A stretch of DNA of 64,000 nt from the NCBI GenBank assembly GCA_028821195.1, contig JAPPHB010000083.1, forward strand, positions 86,729-150,728, read 5' to 3'. Made by a program: the position numbers and the translations under genes. The DNA comes from Gammaproteobacteria bacterium. GTDB lineage: Bacteria > Gemmatimonadota > Gemmatimonadetes > Longimicrobiales > Gaopeijiaceae. The notes below the pieces were generated by a model. The model had not been told where the DNA came from and searched no databases. It saw only the letters and a list, made by a program, of their open reading frames with translations. Positions 27,679-40,224 of the stretch are shown here, one piece after another; within the stretch, counting starts at the first letter, position 1; each line of letters opens with the position of its first letter.

Positions 27679-28694
27679 GCCCGCTGGGACCGGGCGGCGA
27701 GTTCGACCTGATCCGGTCCTTCCAGGCAGCCGGACCGCCGCCCGGGGCGGAAGTCCTGGTGGGTTCGGGGGACGACTGCGCGGTGCTCGAATCCGGCTGG
27801 GTGGTAAGCACCGACGCCTTTCTCGAGGACGTGCACTTCCGGCGCGCCTGGATCAGCTTCGACGAGGCGGGCTACCGCGCGGTGACCGCCGCCCTGAGCG
27901 ACGTGGCCGCGATGGCCGCGCGACCCGTCGGCGTGCTCGTCGCCCTCGGCCTGCCGCACGCGGATGCCTCACGCATCGCGGATGGCCTCCGGTCCGGCAT
28001 CCGGCGAGCGTGCGAACACGCCCGTTGCGCGCTGCTCGGGGGTGATCTCACCCGCTCGCCGGACCGGCTGGTCGTCAACGTGGTCGCACTGGGACGCGCG
28101 CATCGGCCGATCCTGCGGAGCGGGGCCCGGGCGGGCGATGAGGTCTGGGTGACGGGCGTGCTGGGCACGAGCGCCGCCGCGGTGCGCGACTGGCAGGGCG
28201 GACGCGAGCCCGGTCCGTCCGTGAGGCGGGCTTTCGCCGAGCCCGTCGCGCGCCTCGGAGAGGCTCGCTGGCTCGCCGAGCGCATCCGGGTGACGGCCCT
28301 GATCGACCTCTCGGATGGTCTTCTGGGAGACATGGGCCAAGTCGCCGCGGCGAGCGGTGTCGCCGTCGTGCTGGACCCGGCCCTCGTTCCCGTCGCTCCC
28401 GGAGCCGTCGCCGCCGCCGGGTCGCGCCGCAGCGCGCTGCCTCTCGCGCTTGCGGGAGGCGAGGACTACGAGCTCGCCTTCACCGCGCGGCAAGGGTCCG
28501 CGGAATCGGTTGCGGCCGACTTCCATCGCAGGTTCGGAATACCCCTCACGCGCGTCGGAATTGTCGCCGACGGCGCGGGCGTTAGACTTGAGGGCGACGG
28601 CGCGGACGAGTTCGACCCCGGATCCGCGGGCTTCGACCACTTTCGCGCGCCGCCATCCGGCGCGGCCGACGTCGGGCGCCCGGAGAACCGGTAA
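27675..28694 (+). CDS. thiL: Thiamine-monophosphate kinase ThiL
   Basis: ThiL phosphorylates thiamine monophosphate to the active diphosphate. The 339 residues show the family's acidic metal sites: GSGDDCAVL, DAFLEDVHFRRAW, ALSDVAAMAARP, GGDLTRSPDRLVVNVVALG, DLSDGLLGDMG and GGEDYELAF. The start is the TTG at 27675, which overlaps the upstream TGA and has a perfect AGGAGG at 27662-27667; there is no ATG or GTG near the family start. No other thiamine gene is nearby. Confidence 0.92.
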   Translation: MSPLGPGGEFDLIRSFQAAGPPPGAEVLVGSGDDCAVLESGWVVSTDAFLEDVHFRRAWISFDEAGYRAVTAALSDVAAMAARPVGVLVALGLPHADASRIADGLRSGIRRACEHARCALLGGDLTRSPDRLVVNVVALGRAHRPILRSGARAGDEVWVTGVLGTSAAAVRDWQGGREPGPSVRRAFAEPVARLGEARWLAERIRVTALIDLSDGLLGDMGQVAAASGVAVVLDPALVPVAPGAVAAAGSRRSALPLALAGGEDYELAFTARQGSAESVAADFHRRFGIPLTRVGIVADGAGVRLEGDGADEFDPGSAGFDHFRAPPSGAADVGRPENR

Positions 28695-28706
28695 GGCGGA
28701 TCGGGA

Positions 28707-30787
<2,081 letters not shown>

Positions 30788-30795
30788 GGAAACTG

Positions 30796-31092
30796 GTGCT
30801 GCCGGTCATCGCCGGGGCGGCCGTCTACTACGCGGTCTTCGGCGGCGAACACTCCATGATCGAGCTGGGATCCGCGCGCTCGCAGGTGAAGCAGGAACAG
30901 CGTGCCCTCGATCTGCTGCGGGCGGACGTGGATTCGCTCACGGCCCGCGCCGACTCCCTGAGAGACGATCCGCTGACGTTGGAGCGACTCGTGCGCGAGC
31001 GTCACGGGATGATTCGCGAGGGTGAGATCCTGTACCGCTTCGCGGACGATGTCGGCGCCGGGGAGCCGGACGATTCCACCGGAAGCAGGTAG
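30796..31092 (+). CDS. FtsB/DivIC-family septum formation initiator
   Basis: This 98-residue protein has a short N-terminal membrane segment (LPVIAGAAVYYAVFG) and a coiled coil rich in Arg, Asp and Leu (QVKQEQRALDLLRADVDSL, then DDPLTLERLVRERHGMIREGEILYRF), the standard FtsB/DivIC layout for the divisome. The GTG at 30796 follows a GAGGA at five-base spacing inside the end of eno. eno-ftsB adjacency is common in bacteria and strengthens the call. Low sequence conservation makes FtsB versus DivIC naming uncertain. Confidence 0.8.
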   Translation: MLPVIAGAAVYYAVFGGEHSMIELGSARSQVKQEQRALDLLRADVDSLTARADSLRDDPLTLERLVRERHGMIREGEILYRFADDVGAGEPDDSTGSR

Positions 31093-31131
31093 TCGGCTCC
31101 GGCCCTCCAGTTCCTCCGCGCGTCAGGCCCC

Positions 31132-32028
31132 TCAGGCCCGGTCTTCCTCTGCCCCGGCCGTCTCCTTCGCCTCGGTCGCGGAATCGGCGATTCTGCGAAC
31201 CGCGTCCGCGAGCAACTGCCCCGAGGTTCCTTCCGGGAGGAGCGCGGGCATCCCTTCGGCCACGGCCCCGGCGGCCGCCAGCCCCTTGCTGGTCGTGCCC
31301 GCCGACATGAGCTCCATCGGAATCGGGAAGACGGTGGTGGAGTTGTTCTCCGCGGCGATCTCGACGGCCGTCTGCAGATAGCGAAGCTGCAGGGCCATGG
31401 GGTACTCCTGAATGACCGCCGCCGCGTCCGCGAGCTTGCGTGAAGCCTGGAACTCACCTGCCGCCGCGATCACCTTGCCGCGGCGCTCGCGTTCGGCCTC
31501 GGCCTGCTTCGCCATCGCCCGCTTCATCTCCTTGGGCAGATCGATGTCCTTGATCTCGACGCCGGTGACTTCGATGCCCCAGGGGTCGGTGCCTTCGTCG
31601 ATGATGTCGCGCACGATTTCGTTGATGCGCTCGCGCTCGGCGAGCAGTTCATCCAGCTCCGACTGGCCGATGACGCTGCGGAGCGTCGTCTGTGCCAGCT
31701 GGGAGGTGGCGAAGTAGTAGTCCTCGATCTCGACCACGGCCTTCGCCGGGTTGGTCACGCGGAAATACACCACGGCGTTGACCGTGACGCTGACGTTGTC
31801 CTTGGTGATGGTGTCCTGGGGCGCGATGTCCAGCGCCACGATGCGCAGGTCCATCCGCTTCATCCGTTCCAGCCCGTAGGGCACGAGAAAAATCAGCCCG
31901 GGCCCCTTGGCGCGGGTGAGCTTGCCGAGCCGAAAGACCACGCCTCGCTCGTATTCCCAGAGGACGCGAAAGCTGGTGAGCAGGCCGGTGGCGGCGACGA
32001 CGATGCCCACGATCATCGGGATGTCCAT
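31132..32028 (-). CDS. Slipin (SPFH/band 7 membrane protein)
   Basis: This is a prokaryotic stomatin relative of 298 residues. An N-terminal membrane helix (about 4-20) is followed by the band 7 start [20 protein letters not shown]. Next are [31 protein letters not shown] and the [21 protein letters not shown] motif, then a helical region rich in Ala, Glu and Arg and a Glu/Ala-rich tail. The ATG at 32028 has GGGAGAG upstream. Many slipins sit next to an NfeD-type protease; none is here, so it stands alone, convergent to the ftsB-like gene with a 39-bp gap. Confidence 0.9.
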   Translation of the reverse strand: MDIPMIVGIVVAATGLLTSFRVLWEYERGVVFRLGKLTRAKGPGLIFLVPYGLERMKRMDLRIVALDIAPQDTITKDNVSVTVNAVVYFRVTNPAKAVVEIEDYYFATSQLAQTTLRSVIGQSELDELLAERERINEIVRDIIDEGTDPWGIEVTGVEIKDIDLPKEMKRAMAKQAEAERERRGKVIAAAGEFQASRKLADAAAVIQEYPMALQLRYLQTAVEIAAENNSTTVFPIPMELMSAGTTSKGLAAAGAVAEGMPALLPEGTSGQLLADAVRRIADSATEAKETAGAEEDRA

Positions 32029-32132
32029 TCGGATCGCTCTCCCTCGGAACTCCGCCAACGCCGGTCCATGCCCGCCGGCGTCGGGGGTCCTCTGACAGGT
32101 TCGGGAAAATCCGCGGCCCCTGACGGTGCCGC

Positions 32133-32161
32133 TTGACACGCTATCTTCTCAAAACTAGCGT
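32133..32161 (+). promoter_or_regulatory. Consensus-like sigma70 promoter for the tRNA gene
   Basis: TTGACA at 32133-32138 is a perfect -35 element. TAGCGT at 32156-32161 follows after exactly 17 bp, and the tRNA begins 15 bp further on. The stretch is visibly AT-richer than its surroundings. Confidence 0.75.
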
Positions 32162-32176
32162 TTTCGCGATGTCCCC

Positions 32177-32250
32177 GCCGGAGTAGCTCAGCTGGTCAGA
32201 GCAGCGGAATCATAATCCGCGTGTCGGGGGTTCGAGTCCCTCCTCCGGCA
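32177..32250 (+). tRNA. tRNA with CAU anticodon (probably elongator Met)
   Basis: The 74-nt cloverleaf has acceptor GCCGGAG/CTCCGGC with discriminator A at 32250. The D arm is GCTC/GAGC, the anticodon stem GCGGA/TCCGC closes the loop ATCATAA with CAT at 32211-32213, and the T loop is TTCGAGT. The paired first base excludes an initiator tRNA. The 3' CCA is not encoded. Elongator Met is likeliest; a lysidine-modified Ile2 tRNA, the substrate of the nearby TilS, cannot be ruled out by eye. Confidence 0.93.
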
Positions 32251-32266
32251 TCGCTTTCCTGCCCCG

Positions 32267-32299
32267 CCCCGCAGGGACCTGACCGTCCCGGCGGGGTTT
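32267..32299 (+). terminator. Intrinsic terminator after the tRNA
   Basis: CCCCGC and GGGAC (32267-32278) pair with GTCCC and GCGGGG (32285-32296), interrupted by one A-G mismatch, around a six-base loop, followed by TTT. The position just after the tRNA and the strength of the stem make this a convincing terminator. Confidence 0.75.
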
Positions 32300-32369
32300 C
32301 ATATCTGTCCGTGCCCCGTGCGAGCCTGGTGGCACAAGCGGGAGACACCCGAAAGCGACGAGCAGGACG

Positions 32370-32882
32370 ATGGCTGATCTGATCGAACGTGAGTTGAGTC
32401 GGCGCAAGGCGAGGATGGCCCGCGTGCTGGAGCGCCCGTTGCGGGTCCGGGAAGGGGCTGGCGCGCCCCTGTCGCCGGACCGCCGCGCGTACTACCTGGA
32501 TGAAGCTCGGGAGCTGTACTGGAACGAGCTGGAGTGGGAAAACATCACGGGCGAGGAGCGTCTCGACGACGGTCCGTTCACCGAACTGGCCTTCCCCGGC
32601 TTTCTCGCGTTCGTGCGCGGATTGCTGTTGCGCGAATCCATCGACGAGCGGGGCACGCCCGCAGACCCGCATCCCGCCATCGTCGAAGAGATCCTGAACT
32701 TCCTGGCGGGCAGGGTGGTGACCCTCCGCGCCGAACTGCGCGAGCAGGATCCCGAGTGGGACGTGGAGCAGAGCGAAAGGGAGTTGTCCATGACCGAGCC
32801 GCTCATCGATCTGGTGCTTGCGCTGTTGTACGAGGTCACCCCGCCCGAGCGGGTGCGCCTGGAACAGGCCGCGGCGGATTGA
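32370..32882 (+). CDS. Hypothetical protein
   Basis: I do not recognise this 170-residue protein. It is soluble and strongly charged, with a basic start (LIERELSRRKARMARVLERP), an acidic/aromatic centre (YYLDEARELYWNELEWENIT, then FTELAFPGFLAFVRGLLL) and a helical end (LIDLVLALLYEVTPPERVRL). There is no signal peptide or membrane helix. It lies between the tRNA terminator and a GDPD gene with which it may be cotranscribed; the next frame's TTG overlaps its stop. Codon use matches neighbours, so it is probably a genuine lineage gene. Confidence 0.68.
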   Translation: MADLIERELSRRKARMARVLERPLRVREGAGAPLSPDRRAYYLDEARELYWNELEWENITGEERLDDGPFTELAFPGFLAFVRGLLLRESIDERGTPADPHPAIVEEILNFLAGRVVTLRAELREQDPEWDVEQSERELSMTEPLIDLVLALLYEVTPPERVRLEQAAAD

Positions 32883-32905
32883 CGACGCCGGCCCGGCGGC
32901 GTTCC

Positions 32906-33805
32906 ATGCGTGCGGCCCGGCGGGGATGGGCCGGCTGGCCCGTCCGCCGGCCAGGTCATCCCTACCTGGCGGGCGCTCCCCTCTTCATCGCCCATCGGGG
33001 CGGAGCCGCGCTGGCGCCCGAGAACACCATGGCGGCCTTCACCGCCGCGGTGGAGCAATGGGACGCCGACGTGCTGGAGATGGACGTGCACCGGACCGCG
33101 GATGGCAGGGTGGTCGTGATTCACGACGCGACCGTGGACCGCACCTGCGACGGCAGCGGCGCCGTGCGCGAGCTTCCCTGGAGCGAGGTGCGCATGCTGG
33201 ACGCCGGCCATCGCTTCCGCGATCCGGCGGGCGAACCGGCCTTTCGGGGCCGGGGCGTGGGCATTCCGCTGCTGGACGAGGTGCTCGAGACGTTCCCCGA
33301 CACGCGCATGAACGTGGAGGCCAAGACCCCCGAGGTCGCGCCCTTGCTGGTCGAGGCGGTCCTCCGCCACGGGGCGCAGCATCGGGTGCTGATGGCCGCG
33401 GAGCTGGAGGGCGCGCGCCCCTCGCGGCACGGCTATCCCGGCCCCCACGGAGCGTCCCGCCGCCAGATCAGGCTGTTCCATCTGCTGCACCACCGGCCGC
33501 TCGGGTTCCTGTATACGCCCCGTGCCGACGCCCTCCAGGTGCCGGACGCCTGGATGGGCACGCGGGTCGTCACGCCGCGCTTCGTCCGCGAGGCGCACCG
33601 GCGCAACATTCCGGTCCACGTCTGGACCATCGATGAGTCCGCCGACATGCGCCGGCTGCTCTCGTGGGGGGTGGACGGCATCCAGTCCGACCGCCTCGAC
33701 CGGCTGGCGCGCGTCCTGATGGAGGAGACCGGCAGGCCTCCCCCGCCGGCGCTCTCCGCCGCCGGCGCGGGTGCCGCCGCGACGACCGGCGAGCGGGCGA
33801 CGTGA
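32906..33805 (+). CDS. Glycerophosphodiester phosphodiesterase family protein
   Basis: This enzyme class hydrolyses glycerophosphodiesters to glycerol 3-phosphate and an alcohol. The active-site motifs are visible in 299 residues: FIAHRGGAALAPENTMAAF with the first catalytic histidine and Glu, EMDVHRTADGRVVVIHDATVDR with the metal Asp and the second His, NVEAKTP, and the C-terminal VWTIDESADMRRLLSWGVDGI. The N-terminus is Arg-rich without a clear signal peptide. I chose the ATG at 32906; a TTG at 32879 overlapping the upstream stop is also possible. The stop overlaps the tilS GTG. Confidence 0.9.
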   Translation: MRAARRGWAGWPVRRPGHPYLAGAPLFIAHRGGAALAPENTMAAFTAAVEQWDADVLEMDVHRTADGRVVVIHDATVDRTCDGSGAVRELPWSEVRMLDAGHRFRDPAGEPAFRGRGVGIPLLDEVLETFPDTRMNVEAKTPEVAPLLVEAVLRHGAQHRVLMAAELEGARPSRHGYPGPHGASRRQIRLFHLLHHRPLGFLYTPRADALQVPDAWMGTRVVTPRFVREAHRRNIPVHVWTIDESADMRRLLSWGVDGIQSDRLDRLARVLMEETGRPPPPALSAAGAGAAATTGERAT

Positions 33806-35184
33806 GCAGGCCCGACCGGTCGCTGGCCGACCGCTTCCGCGCGGCGCTGGCTGAGGACGGGGTCATTGTCGCCGGCGGGCGGGTTCTGGTGTCGCTATCG
33901 GGCGGCCTCGACTCCACCGTCCTGCTTCACCTCCTGCGCTTCACGCCGGGCCTCCCGTCGCTCGAAGTGCACGCCGCCCACCTGGATCACCGCATGCGTC
34001 CCGGCAGCGCCGAGGACGCCCACTGGGTGAAGGGCCTCGCGCGCGCCTGGGGGGTGCCGCTGGTGTCGCGCGCGGTCGCCCGTCCTCCCGCCAACGAAAC
34101 CGAGGCGCGCCGGGTCCGCTATCGCTTTCTGGAGGAGGCGCGTACCGGGACCGGCTGCCGGTGGGTCGTGACCGCGCATCACGCGGACGACCAGGCCGAA
34201 ACGGTCGCCTACCGGATGTTGCGGGGCACCGGCCTCGCCGGCCTGGCCGGGATCCCCCGCACCCGCGAGCCGGGGCTCTACCGGCCGCTGCTGCCCTTCT
34301 GGAAGCGCGAACTCGCCGACTACGCCTCGGTCTCCCGCCTCCGTCACCGGACCGACCCCACCAATCGGTCGGCCGACATCCCGCGCAACGTGGTCCGCCG
34401 CGAGCTGCTGCCGCTCGCCGAGGAGCGGGTCGCGCCGGGCGCCCGCCGGGCCCTCCACCGTCTGGCCCGCCTGGCGGAAGAGGAGATCCGCCTCTGGCAC
34501 GCCGTGGTTCCGACGCTGCTCGCGGGTCTTGGGGTGCGGCGAACCGAAGAAGGCGTCTCGTTCAGCCGCGACGGCTACCTGCAGTGCGATCCCCTGGTGC
34601 GCGCCAGGCTCATCCGGGAGCTGGCGGCGGAGTCCGGCGCCCACCTCGATGCCCGCGGCACCGCTTTGGCGTCGGAGTTCGCCTGCTCCGGCGGGAGCGG
34701 CCGGTCGATCGACCTCCCCGGCGGAGCCGTTCTGTCCCGCGCCTATGAGCGCCTGGTCATCGCGCGCGGCGCGAGGATCGCCGGGGGGCATCCCCCTCAC
34801 GACTCCCGCTTCGTGGCCGTTCCAGCTCCGGGCGAAGGCGCGGCCGAGGGCCGTTCGGGAGGCGCCGCCTTCCTCGCCCGCTGGTCGACGCGCGGCCCGG
34901 TGGGAGGAGAGGGGCTCTCCATCCCGGCTCTGCGCTTCCCCATCCTCTTCCGCAGTTGGCGGCCCGGAGACCGCATTCGCCTGACCGCCGGCACGCGCAA
35001 GCTCAAGAAGGTGTTCGGGGAGGCTCGCGTGCCGCGGCCGGCACGCGAGCGCCGGCCGGTGCTGGCCGATGCCGGAGGCCGTATCCTCTGGGTGCCGGGG
35101 GTGGCGCGGTCGGTCGAAGCGCGGCCCGCACCTCAAGACTCAATCCTCTACGTGGGAGTGGACCTCGATGACGCCACCGACTGA
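33802..35184 (+). CDS. tilS: tRNA(Ile)-lysidine synthase TilS
   Basis: TilS converts C34 of tRNA-Ile(CAU) to lysidine so that it reads AUA. The PP-loop motif SLSGGLDSTVLLHLL is near residues 32-46. It is followed by HAAHLDHRMRPGS, VTAHHADDQAETVAYRMLRGTGLAGLAG and RNVVRRELLPL. A C-terminal TilS domain holds RSWRPGDRIRLTAGTRKLKK. The start is a GTG overlapping the GDPD stop, giving 460 residues. The hpt ATG lies inside its last codons, and tilS-hpt-ftsH is a classic conserved order. Confidence 0.95.
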   Translation: MSRPDRSLADRFRAALAEDGVIVAGGRVLVSLSGGLDSTVLLHLLRFTPGLPSLEVHAAHLDHRMRPGSAEDAHWVKGLARAWGVPLVSRAVARPPANETEARRVRYRFLEEARTGTGCRWVVTAHHADDQAETVAYRMLRGTGLAGLAGIPRTREPGLYRPLLPFWKRELADYASVSRLRHRTDPTNRSADIPRNVVRRELLPLAEERVAPGARRALHRLARLAEEEIRLWHAVVPTLLAGLGVRRTEEGVSFSRDGYLQCDPLVRARLIRELAAESGAHLDARGTALASEFACSGGSGRSIDLPGGAVLSRAYERLVIARGARIAGGHPPHDSRFVAVPAPGEGAAEGRSGGAAFLARWSTRGPVGGEGLSIPALRFPILFRSWRPGDRIRLTAGTRKLKKVFGEARVPRPARERRPVLADAGGRILWVPGVARSVEARPAPQDSILYVGVDLDDATD

Positions 35185-35719
35185 CGTTGCCCGCCGCACC
35201 GGCAGGGGCCGCGTGCGCCGCATAATCTTCACGCGCGAACAGATCGCGCTCAGGGTCCGGGAGCTGGGCGACGAGATCTCCGCTTGCTACGAGGCGCGCG
35301 AGGAGCTGCTGGTGCTTGGCCTGCTGAAGGGCTCGTTCATGTTCCTGGCCGACCTGGTGCGCTGCATCCATCACCCGGTCCAGGTCGACTTCATCGTGAC
35401 TTCGAGCTACGGGTCGGGTATGGTATCATCGGGAAACGTGCAGCTCCTCTACGACCCCGAAGTGTCGCTCGGGGGGCGCCACGTCATCCTCGTGGACGAC
35501 ATCATCGACAGCGGCAGGACCATGGCATCCCTGGTGCCCATCATCCAGGCGCGCGGACCGGCCAGCCTCGAATTGTGTACCTTTCTTCACAAGCGCCGGG
35601 AGGGCATCGCGCACGAGCCCAGATGGGTCGGCTTCGACGCCCCCCCGGAGTTCGTGGTGGGCTACGGGCTCGATTACAGCGAGAACTTCCGGCATCTTCC
35701 CTACGTCGCAAGCATCTGA
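35168..35719 (+). CDS. hpt: Hypoxanthine phosphoribosyltransferase
   Basis: Hpt salvages hypoxanthine and guanine using PRPP. The 183 residues contain LLVLGLLKGSFMFLADLVR and the PRPP-binding motif HVILVDDIIDSGRTM. The usual C-terminal FVVGYGLDYSENFRHLPYV is also present. The ATG at 35168 overlaps the tilS end by 17 bp and gives the normal N-terminus; longer in-frame starts fall well inside tilS. The order tilS-hpt-ftsH supports the call. Confidence 0.95.
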   Translation: MTPPTDVARRTGRGRVRRIIFTREQIALRVRELGDEISACYEAREELLVLGLLKGSFMFLADLVRCIHHPVQVDFIVTSSYGSGMVSSGNVQLLYDPEVSLGGRHVILVDDIIDSGRTMASLVPIIQARGPASLELCTFLHKRREGIAHEPRWVGFDAPPEFVVGYGLDYSENFRHLPYVASI

Positions 35720-35754
35720 GAGCACGGGCCGGTGGTCCCGGAGTACTCTGAATA

Positions 35755-37833
<2,079 letters not shown>

Positions 37834-37897
37834 CCGCCCGTCGGCAACACCGGTCCGCCCGAATGCAACCGCGGTCTTCCAACGCGGCTGAGAACGC

Positions 37898-38731
37898 ATG
37901 AGCGCCGGGGATCTGTTCGCGCTTTTCGCGCCCGGCTGGCTCGATATCCTCGAGATCCTCATCGTCGCGGCGCTGGTTTACCGCATCCTGCTGTTCATCC
38001 AGCGCACCCGGGCCATGCAGATCCTGCTGGGCGGGCTGCTGATCGCGGGCTTCTACGCCATCGCGCGCCTGCTGGGCCTCGACCTCATGCGCTCGATCAT
38101 GGACGCGGTCTTCCAGTACGGGGCCATCGCCGCGCTGGTCGTCTTTCAGCCCGAGATTCGGTCCACGCTCGCCCGGCTGGGCCAGGCGCGCATGCTGCAG
38201 TTGTTCAGCCGGCTCGGGGAAAGCCAGGTGGTGGAGGAGATCGCGGGCGCGGCCGAGCGCCTTTCGAACATGAAGATCGGCGCGCTGATCGCCCTGGAGG
38301 GGGATGTCGGACTGGACGAGTATGCGCAGACCGGCAGCCTCCTGCGGGCGCGCGTCTCGCGCGTGCTCCTGGGCGCCATCTTCACCCCGAATTCGCCGCT
38401 CCACGATGGCGCCGTGATCGTCTCGGGCGACACCATCAAGGCGGCGGGGGCGATTCTGCCGCTCAACCGGGCGCCGGTTCCCGACCGCACGCTGGGCACC
38501 CGGCACCGCGCCGCGATCGGGCTGAGCGAGGAGACCGACGCGGTCGTGGTCGTGGTCAGCGAGGAGACGGGGCGGATTTCGGTGGCGAGCCGGGGGGCGC
38601 TCGAAAAGGGAGTCGACGGGGCGGGCCTGCGGGAAGCCATCGCGGGGGCTGGCCCCAGGGCGACGACGGGGACTCGGGAACCGGCCGGCACTGCCGGCCG
38701 GGCCCTGGCACGCGCGTTGCGCCTGCCCTGA
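37898..38731 (+). CDS. cdaA: Membrane diadenylate cyclase CdaA
   Basis: CdaA makes the second messenger c-di-AMP from two ATP. Three N-terminal membrane helices (to about residue 90) are followed by the DAC domain. Its active-site motifs are DGAVIVSGDTI (near 169) and GTRHRAAIG (near 202). The 277 residues match the family. It follows ftsH by 64 bp. The usual partner cdaR (YbbR domain) and glmM are not adjacent; the next gene is convergent. The enzyme assignment is strong; its regulation here is unknown. Confidence 0.93.
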   Translation: MSAGDLFALFAPGWLDILEILIVAALVYRILLFIQRTRAMQILLGGLLIAGFYAIARLLGLDLMRSIMDAVFQYGAIAALVVFQPEIRSTLARLGQARMLQLFSRLGESQVVEEIAGAAERLSNMKIGALIALEGDVGLDEYAQTGSLLRARVSRVLLGAIFTPNSPLHDGAVIVSGDTIKAAGAILPLNRAPVPDRTLGTRHRAAIGLSEETDAVVVVVSEETGRISVASRGALEKGVDGAGLREAIAGAGPRATTGTREPAGTAGRALARALRLP

Positions 38732-38808
38732 CGGGCGAGCGACAACATTCCCCTGAGAGCCCTACGTGGCGCGTCGCGCTGACGCTCCTCGGATCCCTTG
38801 GGGGCGCC

Positions 38809-40034
38809 CTATCCCGCGAAATGGATGCGGAAGATGCGGTTGCCCGCGTCGTCGGAGACGAGCAGCGCGCCGTCCGGCGCCTGAAGCACGTCCACGGGGC
38901 GGCCCCAGACCTCCTTCTCGTCGTCGTCGCGGACGATGAACCCGGTCAGGAAATCCTCGGGCGGGCCGGAAGGGCGTCCGCCCTCGAACGGGATGCGCAC
39001 CACCGAATAGCCCTTCAGATCAAGCCGGTTGATGGATCCGTGCAGCGCGACGAAGGCGTGGTTGCGGTATTCCGCGGGGAGTCCCTCGCCCGTGTGGAAC
39101 GCCATGCCCATGGGGGCCGCATGGGCCGGCAGCAGAACATCGGGTACGAGAGTGCGCTCCACCAGGTCCGGCCGCGCCCCGTTCAGGATCGGTTCCGGGT
39201 TGGGCCCGATGTACGCGTACGGCCACCCGTAGAAGCCGCCCTCCCGCACCGAGGTGACGTAGTCCGGGGCCAGGTCGTCGCCGAGATGGTCGCGCTCGTG
39301 CACCGCCGTCCACAGCGCACCCGTCACCGGGTGGAAGGCGAGCGCGACGGGATTGCGCAGGCCGCCCGCGAACACCCGATGTCCCGAGCCGTCGGGCCGG
39401 TACTCGTTGATGGCGGCGCGGCGCGGGTCCGTGCCCGGCATTGCGTTGGTGGCGGAACCGACGGCCACGTACATCCGTTCGCCATCGGGACCGAAGACGA
39501 GATTGCGCGTCCAGTGGTTGAACCCGCGGGTCCGGCTGACGTCGATGCCCAGGCGCTCGGCGGTGTCGTGATCGAGGGCGTCGCTGCTGACGGGCAGGTC
39601 CACCACATGTTCCGGCGGACCGTCGGCTCGAGTCTGACCCGGCTCATGGCGGAAGCGCACCACCGCGTCGTTGTTGCCCACGTACACGTATCCGCCGTGG
39701 AAGGCGATGCCGTACGGCCGGGTCAAGCCCTCAGCGAAAGTTGCCCTGTGCTCCGCCACTCCGTCGCCGTCGGCGTCCCGCAACAGCGTGACCGCACCCC
39801 TCCGGCTCTCGGCCACGAACACGTCGCCGCCCGGCGCGAGCGCAAGCCGACGGGGAGCCGCCAGATCGTCGGCGAAGACATTCACGGCGAAGCCGGCTGG
39901 ACCGAGAGGTTCGTCCCTTCCGGCCGCTCCACGATGCGGGGGATGGCGCGGTTCCATGGCGTCTCGAAAGGCTCGGGCAGCTGCTGGGGCGCAGCAAGCA
40001 ACAGAAGCAGCGGAATGGAGGCCATCGAAGTCAT
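38809..40034 (-). CDS. Exported sorbosone-dehydrogenase-like PQQ enzyme, probable frameshift near its N-terminus
   Basis: The main frame encodes a beta-propeller of the glucose/sorbosone dehydrogenase family: FAVNVFADDLAAPRRLALAPGGDVFVAES, GIAFHGGYVYVGNN, HWTRNLVFGPDGERMYVAVGS, then GFYGWPYAYIG and RPVDVLQAPDGALLVSDDAGNRIFRI. In that frame the N-terminus has no signal peptide. A neighbouring frame starting at the ATG at 40034 reads MTSMASIPLLLLLAAPQQ, a signal peptide, then IPRIVERPEGTNLSVQPA, exactly what should precede GFAVNVFADDL, but it stops at 39882. Adding one G to the GG at 39893-39894 joins the two. The stop-side half alone could still be translated from a later start, without export. 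Confidence 0.78.
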
Positions 40035-40224
40035 GAGAGGCTCGGGATGGGGATGAGTGGCGCCAGGTTGTCCTGAAGTATAGGCATCCACGCGGCCGAA
40101 CCCGCAACCCGGATGCCGGGTAGCAGGACCTCTCCGGTCCGCCTCACACCGGAGCGCCGTCAACCCTTCGTCCCAGCCGCGCATCCTAAAAGGGACAGCC
40201 ACGCCCTCGGGGGAGTCATCGCCA

